Shown here one piece after another: positions 29,912-39,273 of a stretch of 64,000 nucleotides of DNA (its first letter is position 1; the number at the start of each line of letters is the position of its first letter). This stretch comes from Chloroflexota bacterium. Its GTDB lineage: Bacteria > Chloroflexota > Anaerolineae > B4-G1 > DUEL01. Under the pieces are notes generated by a model that worked only from the letters and a program-made list of their open reading frames with translations, searched no databases and was not told the origin of the DNA. The stretch spans positions 62,001-126,000 of the forward strand of contig JADBJJ010000026.1 of assembly GCA_014874475.1 (NCBI GenBank), in the 5' to 3' direction. A program made the position numbers and the translations under genes.

Positions 29912-30757
29912 TTACCTCTCCGCGACAATGACCGCCGGCACCGCCACCCCCGAATCAATCTCCACCGCCGTCCCGTCCGCAAGGAAGTACATACCGGTGG
30001 ATTGCCCCCCGTCCAGGTTGAGCGCCACATAGAGATCCAGGTCCGACTCCAACAGCCAGCGGGCCAGTGCGTGGAGCGAAAAGAAGCCATCCCGCGCCAC
30101 GATGAACAGGACCCGTCCGCTGTGGTCCTGTGCCACGACAGTCCGGCGGGCCGTACGGCCATCGTCGGCATCGGGGGGAAACCCCAGGACTCCCCCCGGT
30201 CGGACCAGTACTGGGAAGGACTGTACGGCCTCTACCAGAATCTCCGTGGGGTCGTAGGGGCGGGCCACCAGCCAGCGAACTTCCACCCGCCGGCCAGGGA
30301 GGACGGCAAACATCCCGCCGAAGCCCGAATAAGTAGTCCCATAGACCCGCCCGTTGCTGACCAACAGGCCGGTAGCAAGGTATTCCGGCGTGAAATATCC
30401 CCCGTTGACCACCAGCAGCGGTGACATGCCGGCTGCCCTCAACGAGGAGACCCACTCCAGCACCCGCCGCCCCTCACCAGGGGTGTACAGGACGCGAAAG
30501 CGAACTCTCTGCGGGTCCAGCCGTACCAGTGTCACCCGTTCCACCATTCCCCCCTCCAGCGTCACCCGCATCCGGCGGATTTCTGCCCCATCCTCCACCT
30601 CAAGCCAGCCTGTATCAGGCGGCTCAGGAGTGGGGGTAGGCAGTAATGTCGGAGTTGCTGTCAGGGTAGGTGTGGGGGTCGGAGCGGAGAGAAGCCCGCA
30701 GGCCAGAGAGAGCAACAGGAACAATGGGGCTGTCCATATTGTCAGGCGATATGGCAT
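29912..30757 (-). CDS. Phosphodiester glycosidase (NAGPA) family lipoprotein
   Basis: Lipobox-like LLSLACGLL; VVNGGYFTPEYLATGLLVSNGRVYG; ALNLDGGQSTGMYF. Confidence 0.88.
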   Translation of the reverse strand: MPYRLTIWTAPLFLLLSLACGLLSAPTPTPTLTATPTLLPTPTPEPPDTGWLEVEDGAEIRRMRVTLEGGMVERVTLVRLDPQRVRFRVLYTPGEGRRVLEWVSSLRAAGMSPLLVVNGGYFTPEYLATGLLVSNGRVYGTTYSGFGGMFAVLPGRRVEVRWLVARPYDPTEILVEAVQSFPVLVRPGGVLGFPPDADDGRTARRTVVAQDHSGRVLFIVARDGFFSLHALARWLLESDLDLYVALNLDGGQSTGMYFLADGTAVEIDSGVAVPAVIVAER

Positions 30758-30884
30758 TTCATTGCATCCTTTCACTGTCCCAACGAGGGGCTGCCAGAAT
30801 AGCAGTATGCCGCAAAAACGGGTTTCGGTCAAGTAAGATTGCCGATTGGCGATTCTGGGTTATAATTCCCGGGGAGGAGTAAAT

Positions 30885-31520
30885 ATGGAGATCGTCTGGT
30901 ATGGACTGAATTGCTTCCGGCTGACGGAGCGGGGGATGGCTACCGTTATCACCGACCCCTATGGGCCGGAGGCGGGCCTGACCCTGCCCCGCCCCAAAGC
31001 CGATATTGTCACCGTCAGCCGGGACGTTCCCGAGTGCAATCACACCCGCGCGGTGCGGGGGCCATTTCGGGTGCTGGATACCCCCGGCGAGTACGAAATC
31101 GGCGGCGTCTTCATCACCGCCATTCCCGCCTACGCCGATAAGAAGAAGAGCGCGCTGAGCACCATTTTCCATTTTGATTATGACGGTTTGACCGTCTGCC
31201 ACCTGGGACACCTGGGACAGGCACCGACCCAGCCGCAAGTAGAGGCGCTGGGAACGGTGGACGTCCTGCTCATCCCCGTCGGCGGGGATGGCGGACTCAC
31301 CCCTGCCGAAGCGTCGGAGGTCATCAGCCTGCTGGAGCCGGCCATTGTGGTACCGATGTGGTACAAAATCCCTGGCCTGACCCTCTCCCTGGGGACGCTG
31401 AACCGGTTTCTCAAGCAGATGGGGGTGGAAAAGGCGGATGCCCGGGAGTCCCTCAAGGTCACCAAAGGGAACCTTCCCCAGGAGACGGAGGTCATCGTCC
31501 TGGCGCCGAAGCAGGAGTAG
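30885..31520 (+). CDS. MBL-fold metallohydrolase (UlaG-like)
   Basis: MEIVWYGLNCFRLTERG...CHLGHLGQAPTQPQVEALGTVDVLLIPVGG. Confidence 0.88.
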   Translation: MEIVWYGLNCFRLTERGMATVITDPYGPEAGLTLPRPKADIVTVSRDVPECNHTRAVRGPFRVLDTPGEYEIGGVFITAIPAYADKKKSALSTIFHFDYDGLTVCHLGHLGQAPTQPQVEALGTVDVLLIPVGGDGGLTPAEASEVISLLEPAIVVPMWYKIPGLTLSLGTLNRFLKQMGVEKADARESLKVTKGNLPQETEVIVLAPKQE

Positions 31521-31621
31521 CAGGGGTTGACATCCCGGCGCCCGGACGGCGCGGCGACAAAATTGAATTCCCTCGGGCTTTCGGCCCGCATCCCCAAACG
31601 CTGTTCTGTATAGGAGGACTG

Positions 31622-31963
31622 ATGGCAAAGAGACGGATCATATCTGGCGGACTTGGCGCCCCCGGCGATATGCTGCGTCGGTTGCAGAGCCTGCAGGACG
31701 ACCTGATGAAAGCGCAAGAGGAGATTGCGGCGATGACCATCACCGCTACGGCCGGTGGTGGAGCGGTGACCGCCGTCATCTCCGGCGACCGTCGCCTGAA
31801 ATCGCTGCAGATTCAGCCCGACGTCGTGGACCCCAACGACGTGGAGATGCTCCAGGACCTGATCGTGGCTGCCGTCAACCAGGGTCTGGAGCAAGCGGAG
31901 AAGGCCGCCGCCGAGCGAATGAGTGCAGTGACCGGCGGCCTGGGGCTGGATTTAGGACTGTAG
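31622..31963 (+). CDS. YbaB/EbfC family nucleoid-associated protein
   Basis: Small protein immediately upstream of recR; TATAGGGAVTAVISGDRRLKSLQIQPDVVDPNDVEMLQDLIVAAVNQ. Confidence 0.92.
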   Translation: MAKRRIISGGLGAPGDMLRRLQSLQDDLMKAQEEIAAMTITATAGGGAVTAVISGDRRLKSLQIQPDVVDPNDVEMLQDLIVAAVNQGLEQAEKAAAERMSAVTGGLGLDLGL

Positions 31964-31979
31964 GAGAGCACCCGTCCCG

Positions 31980-32579
31980 ATGTCCGCTCTTCCGCCCTCC
32001 GTGCTGCGGTTGATAGAAACCTTCTCCGAACTCCCCGGCATCGGGCCCAAAACCGCCTCGCGCCTCACCTTTTTCCTACTGCGGGGAGAGTCGGACCTGG
32101 CATCGCGGCTGGCCCAGGCTCTGCAGGACCTGCGGGAACAAACGCGCCTCTGCTCCGTCTGCTACAACATCACCGAACAGGACCCCTGCCCCATCTGTAG
32201 CGACCCGACGCGCGATCGGGCAACCATCTGCGTGGTGGAGGAGCCGCTGGATGTGGTGGCCATTGAGCGGACGGAGCACTATCGGGGGCTATATCACGTC
32301 CTCCACGGGGCACTGGCCCCGATGGAGGGGGTGTTTGCCGAAAACCTGCGGGTCGCCGAACTGCTGCAGCGGGTGGAGAGCGGGGGAGTACGGGAGGTCA
32401 TTCTGGCAACGAATCCCACCAGTGAGGGGGATTACACAGCCGCCTACCTGGTCGCCAAACTCCGTCCCCTGGGAGTCCGGGTGACCCGCCTGGGGCGGGG
32501 GCTTCCCGTGGGAGGCGACCTGGAGTACGCCGACCAGGTGACGCTGACCAATGCCCTGGAGGGGAGACGGGAACTGTAG
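31980..32579 (+). CDS. recR: Recombination protein RecR
   Basis: LPGIGPKTASRL HhH, C4 zinc finger CSVCYNITEQDPCPIC, Toprim CVVEEPLDV. Confidence 0.97.
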   Translation: MSALPPSVLRLIETFSELPGIGPKTASRLTFFLLRGESDLASRLAQALQDLREQTRLCSVCYNITEQDPCPICSDPTRDRATICVVEEPLDVVAIERTEHYRGLYHVLHGALAPMEGVFAENLRVAELLQRVESGGVREVILATNPTSEGDYTAAYLVAKLRPLGVRVTRLGRGLPVGGDLEYADQVTLTNALEGRREL

Positions 32580-32580
32580 C

Positions 32581-33303
32581 ATGCCTGAAACTCGCTGGCG
32601 TATCACCTACACCGTTGAAGGTCCCCTGCGCTACATTTCCCACCTGGAGCAGGTGCGGGTATGGGAGCGAGCCATCCGGCGAGCCGGCTTGCCCCTGGCC
32701 TACAGCGGTGGCTTTACCCCCCGTCCCCGCCTTCAGGTCGCCGCCCCGCTGCCCCTGGGCTTCGCATCGGAGGCGGAGTGGCTGGACCTCTGGCTGGAAC
32801 AACCGGTAGAGCCGGAGACCATCATCCAGGCGCTGACCAGCACCCTCCCTAAAGGACTGACGATACAGAGCATAGAAGCGATTTCTCTGAGCGCTCCGTC
32901 CCTCCCCTCGCAGGTGGTGGCTGCTGGCTACACCGTGACGGTGGAGACGACCGTTCCGGCGGATGAAATCCGGCAGCGAATAGCGGACCTGCTGGCGGCG
33001 GAGACGCTCCTCCGGGAGCGGCGGGGTCGCCCCTACGACCTGCGCCCCCTGATCCTGGACCTCCACCTGGAGGAAGTCCGCGCCGATGAGTGCGTGCTGA
33101 CGATGCTCCTTTCGGCCCGCGAGGGGGCCACAGGCCGCCCGGAGGAGGTGCTGGACGCGCTGGGCCTGGCCGATAGATTCTTCCAGGTCACCCGACGGAG
33201 AATTCTATTCGCAAACGGCAAAGAGCAAGCACGTACGATGCCCTTCACAGCCCCTGCCACACAAACAGCAGAATCATCATTATCCCTATGGTCACCTGAA
33301 TGA
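32581..33303 (+). CDS. TIGR03936/DUF2344 family (radical-SAM-associated) protein
   Basis: ETRWRITYTVEGPLRYISHLEQVRVWERAIRRAGLPLAYSGGFTPRPRLQVAAPLPLG. Confidence 0.88.
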   Translation: MPETRWRITYTVEGPLRYISHLEQVRVWERAIRRAGLPLAYSGGFTPRPRLQVAAPLPLGFASEAEWLDLWLEQPVEPETIIQALTSTLPKGLTIQSIEAISLSAPSLPSQVVAAGYTVTVETTVPADEIRQRIADLLAAETLLRERRGRPYDLRPLILDLHLEEVRADECVLTMLLSAREGATGRPEEVLDALGLADRFFQVTRRRILFANGKEQARTMPFTAPATQTAESSLSLWSPE

Positions 33304-33751
33304 GTCCAGAAAGAAGGCATCCTGCCAGCCATCCGGTGCCTGCGCGAGCAACCGCTCTCCAATCCTTCCGCCGGTGGTACTCTACCCACAAAACCCCGAC
33401 CAGGGCTCCGATCAATCCCCCTGGCACAGCGCCGATGCCCCCTGCCAACAGGCCGATGATGAATCCCACCGCCCCGAGTCCCAATCCAGCCAGCAGCGCC
33501 TGCCAGGATGCCCCGCCCAAGCGGCTACCCAGATGGCTGGCCCAGATGTTGGCTGTGATGCCGATGGCGGCTAGCGCGGTGAGCGCGGCGAAGGTGATAG
33601 GATCAATCGTGGCGAATCGTTCAGCAATGGCATAGACCAACACAGCCAGCCAGATCAGTTCCACGCCAGGTAGAAAGGGGATCAGCGTCCCGATCAGCCC
33701 TATCACCATCACGCCTAACGTCAGCCAGAAGGCCCACTCCGGCAGGGACAT
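33245..33751 (-). CDS. DUF456 family membrane protein
   Basis: Glycine-rich membrane protein, MSLPEWAFWLTLGVMVIGLIGTLIPFLPGVELIWLAVLVYA; RBS AAAGGAG before ATG 33751. Confidence 0.85.
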   Translation of the reverse strand: MSLPEWAFWLTLGVMVIGLIGTLIPFLPGVELIWLAVLVYAIAERFATIDPITFAALTALAAIGITANIWASHLGSRLGGASWQALLAGLGLGAVGFIIGLLAGGIGAVPGGLIGALVGVLWVEYHRRKDWRAVARAGTGWLAGCLLSGLIQVTIGIMMILLFVWQGL

Positions 33752-33773
33752 CTCACTCCTTTCTGAACTGAAA

Positions 33774-33807
33774 ACCCTCCTGCAAGCCCCGAAGCCTGCA
33801 GGAGGGT
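33774..33807 (-). terminator. Putative terminator of tRNA-Lys
   Basis: Perfect 11-bp ACCCTCCTGCA/TGCAGGAGGGT; minus-strand TTTT follows. Confidence 0.7.
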
Positions 33808-33816
33808 GAGGCAACA

Positions 33817-33893
33817 TGGTGAGCCGTGCAGGATTTGAACCTGCGGCCAAGGGCTTAAAAGGCCCCTGCTCTACCTGACTGAGCTAACGGCCC
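33817..33893 (-). tRNA. tRNA-Lys (anticodon TTT), CCA encoded
   Basis: Cloverleaf: GGGCCGT-TA-GCTC...GAGC-A-GGGGC-CTTTTAA-GCCCT...GCAGG-TTCAAAT-CCTGC-ACGGCTC-A-CCA. Confidence 0.95.
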
Positions 33894-34099
33894 CTTTCAT
33901 CGGGGAGTATAACACGGGAGCAGGAGATTGTCAAATAGAAATCGGTTTTTGCGGCAGGCGGCTCTGCCGTCCACCGCAAAATCCCGTTCTTCATTGACAC
34001 AATCGGAACCGCCACATATAATCGGTAATGACCATTGGCCCTGTTGTCTGTGGTCCATCGCCTGTGATCCGTCGTCTGTGATCCACCCAGGAGATCCCT

Positions 34100-36817
34100 A
34101 TGCCTCCTCTGCAGATGACTGTCAACGGTCAGGCGGTAAGCCTGGATGTGCCCGAAGGCCGCTCCCTGGCGGACATCCTCCGATATGACCTGGGGCTGAC
34201 CGGCACCAAGATCGGATGCGGTGAGGGCGCCTGCGGTGCCTGTACCGTCCTGGTGAATGGCAAGCCCGTCCGCTCCTGCCGCTTCCCGGCCCACCGGGCG
34301 CAGGGTGCTCAGGTGCTCACCATTGAGGGCGTCGCCCAGGGCGGCATCCTCCACCCCCTGCAGGAAGCCTTCATCCGATACGGCGCGCTCCAGTGCGGCT
34401 TCTGCACGCCGGGAATGGTCATGGCCGCGCTGGGACTCCTCCTGCGCACCCCCCACCCGACCGACGAGGAGATTCGGGACGCGCTGCGCCATAACCTCTG
34501 CCGCTGCACTGGCTACCGGAGCATTGTGGACGCCGTCCGCGCGGCGGCTGGGCGGGATACCGGGCCTTTCATCCCCGCCACCCGGCCGCCGGGGCGCGTG
34601 GTCGGCCGTCCCCTCCTCCGCCCCGACGCCATCGCCAAAGTGACCGGCGCCGCCCGCTACGCGGATGACCTGACCTTCCCCGGCATTCTCCACGGCGCCG
34701 TCCTGCGGGCCGGCATCCCCCACGCCCGCATCCGGCAAATAGACGTCTCCGAAGCCCGTGCTCTCCCCGGCATATGGGCCGTCCTGACCGGGAAGGACGT
34801 CCCCGGCGAGAACCGCCATGGGCTGATCCACCGGGACTGGCCCGTCCTCTGCACCGACAAAGTCCGCTACGTGGGGGACGCCCTCGCGCTGGTAGCGGCG
34901 GAGAGCCCCGAGATTGCCCAGCAGGCGCTGGAGCGCATCCGGGTGGAGTACGAGCCGCTGCCAGTGGTGGCGGACGTCTTTCAAGCCCGTCGCCCGGACG
35001 CCCCGCGCGTCCACGAAGACCACCCCGCCGGCAACATGCTGGCGGAACTCCACGTCCGACGAGGGGATGTGGAGCGCGGCTTCGCCGAAGCGGAAGTAGT
35101 CATAGAGCAGACGTACCAGACTCCAATGATAGACCACGCCTTTCTGGAGCCGGAGTGCGCGGTCGCCCGACGCGGGGAGGACGGACGGCTGGAAGTATAC
35201 GTCGGCTCCCAGATTCCCCACGCCGACCGGGATCAAATTGCCGCCGCACTGGGGGAGAACGTCCGGGTGATTGCCACAACGATGGGCGGCGGATTCGGCG
35301 GGAAGGAGGACATCGCCGCGCAGATTCACGCCGCGCTGCTGGCCCGCGCCACCGGCCGGCCGGTCAAAATCCGCTTCAGCCGCGCCGAATCCCTGCTGGT
35401 GCATCCCAAACGACACGCAACCGTCATCCGGGTCCGGCTGGGCGCCCGGCGGGATGGGCGCCTGATCGCCCTGGAAAGTGAAATCTGGGCCGATACGGGC
35501 GCCTACGCCAGTCTGGGGACGAAGGTGCTGGCCCGCGCCGTCAGCCATGCTGGGGGGCCGTATGAAGTGCCGAATGTCCGTGTTGACGGCTATCTCTACT
35601 ACACCAACAATCCGCCCGCCGGGGCGTTTCGCGGCTTCGGCGTCCCCCAGGTCGCCTTCGCCGTGGAGAGCGCGCTGGACGAACTGGCCCACGAACTGGG
35701 GATGGACCCGATCGCCCTTCGGCGGCGGAACCTCCTGCGGGTGGGCTCCGTCACCTGCACCGGGCAGCGGCTGCGGGAGAGCGTGGGGCTGGAGGAGTGC
35801 CTGGACCGGGTGGAGGAGGAGATTCGGCGGGAGCAGGGACTGGGGCCAGAAGAGCCGATCCGCTGGGGCTGGGGGGAGGGCGGGCGCGCCTTCGGCTGGG
35901 GGGTCGCGCTGGCCTACAAGAACACTGGCCTGGGCGGCGGCGCCACCGACTTCGCGATCGCCGAGGTGGAATTGACCGAGGAGGGCGGGGCTGAGGTGCG
36001 CGTCGGTTCAGCGGAGATGGGGCAGGGATTGCCAACGGTCCTGATGGCCATCGTCGCCGAGGAACTGGGCATACCCACCGAGCGGGTCCAGGTCGTCCCG
36101 CCGGATACGGACCGGACCCCTGACGGCGGCCCCACCACCGCCTCCCGCCAGACCTTTGTCTCCGGCAACGCGGTGCGACTGGCCGCCCTCCGTCTGCGGG
36201 AAGAGATAGCCGCCGTGGTGAGCGAGCGGCTGGACGTTCCGCCGGAATTGCTGGAGTTCCGGGAGGGTGCGGTCGCCACACCACGCGGGGAGATTCCGCT
36301 GGCGGAGGCCATCCGCTGGGCGCGGGCAGAGGGACGCCCCCTGATCACCCGGCACCGGTACGATATGCCGCCCACCCAACCGGTGGACCAGGAGGGAGAT
36401 ACTTATGCGGCCTACAGTTTCGCTGCCCACGCCGCGCTGGTGGAGGTAGACGAAGAGAAGGGAACAATCCGGGTGCCGAAGATGATCGTCGCCCACGACG
36501 TGGGACGGGCGATCAATCCGCTGGCGCTGGAGGGGCAGATTGAGGGCGGGGTCGTGATGGGACTGGGGATGGCGCTGAAGGAAGTGTTCGTCCTAGAGAA
36601 TGGCGTCCCCCGGACGCGCAAACTGGCCGATTGCCGCCTGCCCACGCTGACGGACGTACCAGAAATCGTCTCGTTTATTGTTGAGCACCCCGTTTCGGAA
36701 GGGCCCTACGGGGCCAAGGGCATCGGCGAACTGCCGACCATTCCGGTGGCCCCGGCGGTCGCCAATGGGGTCTATCATGCGGTGGGAAGGCGTATCCGTC
36801 GGTTGCCGCTAAAATAA
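34100..36817 (+). CDS. Molybdenum hydroxylase (xanthine dehydrogenase / aldehyde oxidoreductase family): fused [2Fe-2S] and Mo-cofactor-binding domains, no FAD domain
   Basis: GCGEGACGACTVLVNG, CGFCTPGMVMAA, HNLCRCTGY, MGGGFGGKED, NNPPAGAFRGFGVPQ, GEL(P)TIPVAPAVANG. Confidence 0.93.
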   Translation: MPPLQMTVNGQAVSLDVPEGRSLADILRYDLGLTGTKIGCGEGACGACTVLVNGKPVRSCRFPAHRAQGAQVLTIEGVAQGGILHPLQEAFIRYGALQCGFCTPGMVMAALGLLLRTPHPTDEEIRDALRHNLCRCTGYRSIVDAVRAAAGRDTGPFIPATRPPGRVVGRPLLRPDAIAKVTGAARYADDLTFPGILHGAVLRAGIPHARIRQIDVSEARALPGIWAVLTGKDVPGENRHGLIHRDWPVLCTDKVRYVGDALALVAAESPEIAQQALERIRVEYEPLPVVADVFQARRPDAPRVHEDHPAGNMLAELHVRRGDVERGFAEAEVVIEQTYQTPMIDHAFLEPECAVARRGEDGRLEVYVGSQIPHADRDQIAAALGENVRVIATTMGGGFGGKEDIAAQIHAALLARATGRPVKIRFSRAESLLVHPKRHATVIRVRLGARRDGRLIALESEIWADTGAYASLGTKVLARAVSHAGGPYEVPNVRVDGYLYYTNNPPAGAFRGFGVPQVAFAVESALDELAHELGMDPIALRRRNLLRVGSVTCTGQRLRESVGLEECLDRVEEEIRREQGLGPEEPIRWGWGEGGRAFGWGVALAYKNTGLGGGATDFAIAEVELTEEGGAEVRVGSAEMGQGLPTVLMAIVAEELGIPTERVQVVPPDTDRTPDGGPTTASRQTFVSGNAVRLAALRLREEIAAVVSERLDVPPELLEFREGAVATPRGEIPLAEAIRWARAEGRPLITRHRYDMPPTQPVDQEGDTYAAYSFAAHAALVEVDEEKGTIRVPKMIVAHDVGRAINPLALEGQIEGGVVMGLGMALKEVFVLENGVPRTRKLADCRLPTLTDVPEIVSFIVEHPVSEGPYGAKGIGELPTIPVAPAVANGVYHAVGRRIRRLPLK

Positions 36818-36822
36818 AGGTA

Positions 36823-36849
36823 CGGCGGCGGCCCTTTGGGTCGCCGCCG
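36823..36849. terminator. Bidirectional terminator-like hairpin between convergent genes
   Basis: CGGCGGCGGCCC-TTT-GGGTCGCCGCCG followed by CAAAAATT. Confidence 0.8.
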
Positions 36850-36889
36850 CAAAAATTCGGGGGCCAATCTCCACAGCAGGGCCAGAAGG

Positions 36890-37510
36890 TCACTCCCCCT
36901 TCCGAGCCTGCTTCTGCGCATAGTCGGTTGGGTGAATCTGGGCGTCGTAAGAAGCAGGACGCCGCAACTTTTCCAAATCCAGCAATAGGTCGGCCCGGTC
37001 AAAGGCCATCACCTCAATCTCGTGCCCCATCTTGATGGCGTCAAAGGGGCAGAACTCGGCGCAGAAGCCGCAGTTCATGCAGATGCTGATATCCACATAG
37101 AACTCCGCCGGCTCCCGCAAGGGTTTTCCCGTCTGCGGGTCAGTGGCGCGGACGATCCAGATGCACTGGGGCGGGCAGACTCGCGCGCAGGTCCCGCAGG
37201 CTGTACAAAGAAGTTTCCCCGTCTCGTCATCGTAGACCAGAAAGGGGAAGCCCCGGAACCGCTCCGGTAGCGGCAACCGCTCCGCCGGATACTGCACCGT
37301 GAAGATGCCCCGCTTGGTCAGAGGGTGCTGACGGACAGGGAGCGTCTCCGGCGTATATCGCTTGCCGAAGCCCTTCTTGAAGAGCCACCTCAGGTCGTCT
37401 ATATACGACTCTACGAACCGGCGGAAGGTGATCCAGAGAGACTTGAGGATATTCCATCCGATGTACATGGGCGTTCTCCTATCGGTCCACCTCTCCCAGG
37501 GTGATGTCAA
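36890..37510 (-). CDS. nuoI: NADH-quinone oxidoreductase subunit I-like (2x 4Fe-4S)
   Basis: CTACGTCARVCPPQCIW and CMNCGFCAEFCPFDAIKMGHEIE. Confidence 0.92.
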   Translation of the reverse strand: MTSPWERWTDRRTPMYIGWNILKSLWITFRRFVESYIDDLRWLFKKGFGKRYTPETLPVRQHPLTKRGIFTVQYPAERLPLPERFRGFPFLVYDDETGKLLCTACGTCARVCPPQCIWIVRATDPQTGKPLREPAEFYVDISICMNCGFCAEFCPFDAIKMGHEIEVMAFDRADLLLDLEKLRRPASYDAQIHPTDYAQKQARKGE

Positions 37511-39236
37511 TACTGGCCAGGATGATGACCACGTCGGCGATGAGATGCCCCCAGCAGATTTCTCCCATCACACCCAGGTTGACAAACGAAGGGGCGCGGA
37601 TGTGGTAACGATACGGGTTGGGGCCACCGTCAGAGACGATGTAGAAGCCCAGTTCGCCCTTGGGAGCCTCAATGCGGCCGTATGACTCCCCCGCCGGAAC
37701 CTTGAGGGTCGCCGACTTCCTCCCGGCCATAATCGGCCCGTCGGGTAGGCGGTTGAGGGCCTGCTGAAGGATGCGCAGGCTCTGGCGCATCTCCCCCACC
37801 CGCACCAGGTAGCGGTCGTAGACGTCGCCGTTCTGGCCCACAACGATGTCAAAGTTAAAGTCATCGTAGGCAAAATAGGGCTCGGCCCGACGGACGTCAT
37901 AGGGGACACCGGAAGCACGCAGGAGCGGCCCCGTGCAGCCGTAGGCGACAGCCATCTCCGGCGGCAGGACTCCCACGCCAACAGCCCGGGCCTTGAAGAG
38001 TTCGTTGTCGGTGAAATAGGATTCCAGTTGGTCCAGGTAGCGGGGCAATCGTTCAAAGGCCAGGGCGCGGGCCAGAGCAATTGCCTCCTCGCTCATATCG
38101 TGGGCTACGCCACCGAAGCGCATATAGTTGCACATCAGCCGGGAGCCGGAGACCATCTCAAAGAGGTCCAGGATATGCTCGCGCTCCTCCAGCGCGTAGA
38201 GCATCGCCGTGAAGTAGATGCCCAGGTCGTTGCCGGTGAAGCCGATGGAGACGGCGTGGTTGAGGAAGCGGGTGAACTCGGCCATAATGACCCGGATGTA
38301 CTGGGCGCGCGGCGGTGGCTCCACCCCTAACAGTTTCTCCACCGCCAGGACGTAGGGGAGTTCGTTGGACATTGCGCAGACATAGTCCAGCCGGTCAGTA
38401 TAGGGGATATTGCCCAGCCAGACATTGCGCTCGCCGATTTTCTCGTGACATCGGTGAAGGAAGCCCATCATCGGCTCCAGTTTGACGATGCGCTCCCCTT
38501 CCAGCGTGACCAGAAGGCGGAGGACGCCGTGAGTGGAGGGGTGGTGGGGGCCCATGTTGAGCACCACCCGGTCGGCGGGGTGGTTCGGGTCTTCCTGCCG
38601 GGCCAATTCGTCATGGGGCGCGTATCCCCAGACGTCTACCAGGGGGCGCCAATCGCGCGGCGACCAGCCGGGCGGGTAGCGGAGGTTATCCCCGAAGGGG
38701 CTGCGGCTTTCCGCGGGTACCGGTCGTCCATCCGGAAAACGGCTGCCAAAGGGCTTGTGCTCCTCCTCGTAGTAGACCTCTTTCCAGTCCTTCCGCAGAG
38801 GATGACCATCAAACCCTTCCCAGAGGAGAATGCGCCGCAGGTCGGGGTGGCCGTCAAAGCGGACGCCCATCAGGTCCCAGGCCTCCCGCTCCTGGAACAG
38901 GGCGGAGGGGAAGAGAGGGACCAAAGAGGGGACGACGGGGTTCTCCCGGTCGGCCTGGACATGGAGGGTAAGCGGCCCGCCCCGGCCCTGGAAGAAGTGA
39001 TAGACCACGTCATAGCAGGCAGGCATCCCGTTCAGCGGCTGGGGATAATCCACCACCGTGACACTGGAAAGATAAGCAAAGTCCAATTCGTCCCGCAGAT
39101 AGGTTGCGACCTCCACCAGGCGGTCCTGCGCAACGAGAATTCCCTGATACGGCGCCGGAGCGGGCTGGACTGCGTCGGGGAATCGTTCCTGAAGATGGGT
39201 GACAATGTCCGTCGTGGAGCCGATGGATTCGTTCAT
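37479..39236 (-). CDS. nuoCD: NADH-quinone oxidoreductase fused subunits C/D
   Basis: NuoC: FPSALFQEREAWDLMGVRFDGHPDLRRILLWEGFDGHPLRKDW. NuoD: VVLNMGPHHPSTHGVLRLLVTLEGE. Confidence 0.95.
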   Translation of the reverse strand: MNESIGSTTDIVTHLQERFPDAVQPAPAPYQGILVAQDRLVEVATYLRDELDFAYLSSVTVVDYPQPLNGMPACYDVVYHFFQGRGGPLTLHVQADRENPVVPSLVPLFPSALFQEREAWDLMGVRFDGHPDLRRILLWEGFDGHPLRKDWKEVYYEEEHKPFGSRFPDGRPVPAESRSPFGDNLRYPPGWSPRDWRPLVDVWGYAPHDELARQEDPNHPADRVVLNMGPHHPSTHGVLRLLVTLEGERIVKLEPMMGFLHRCHEKIGERNVWLGNIPYTDRLDYVCAMSNELPYVLAVEKLLGVEPPPRAQYIRVIMAEFTRFLNHAVSIGFTGNDLGIYFTAMLYALEEREHILDLFEMVSGSRLMCNYMRFGGVAHDMSEEAIALARALAFERLPRYLDQLESYFTDNELFKARAVGVGVLPPEMAVAYGCTGPLLRASGVPYDVRRAEPYFAYDDFNFDIVVGQNGDVYDRYLVRVGEMRQSLRILQQALNRLPDGPIMAGRKSATLKVPAGESYGRIEAPKGELGFYIVSDGGPNPYRYHIRAPSFVNLGVMGEICWGHLIADVVIILASIDITLGEVDR

Positions 39237-39273
39237 CCTCTGAACTCCTTGATAGGGATGGGGGTGAAGGGGA

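Noticed and set aside
33884-35692. 602-aa minus-strand ORF
   Set aside because: Antisense to the molybdenum hydroxylase; no domain signature and it overlaps the tRNA-Lys 5' end.
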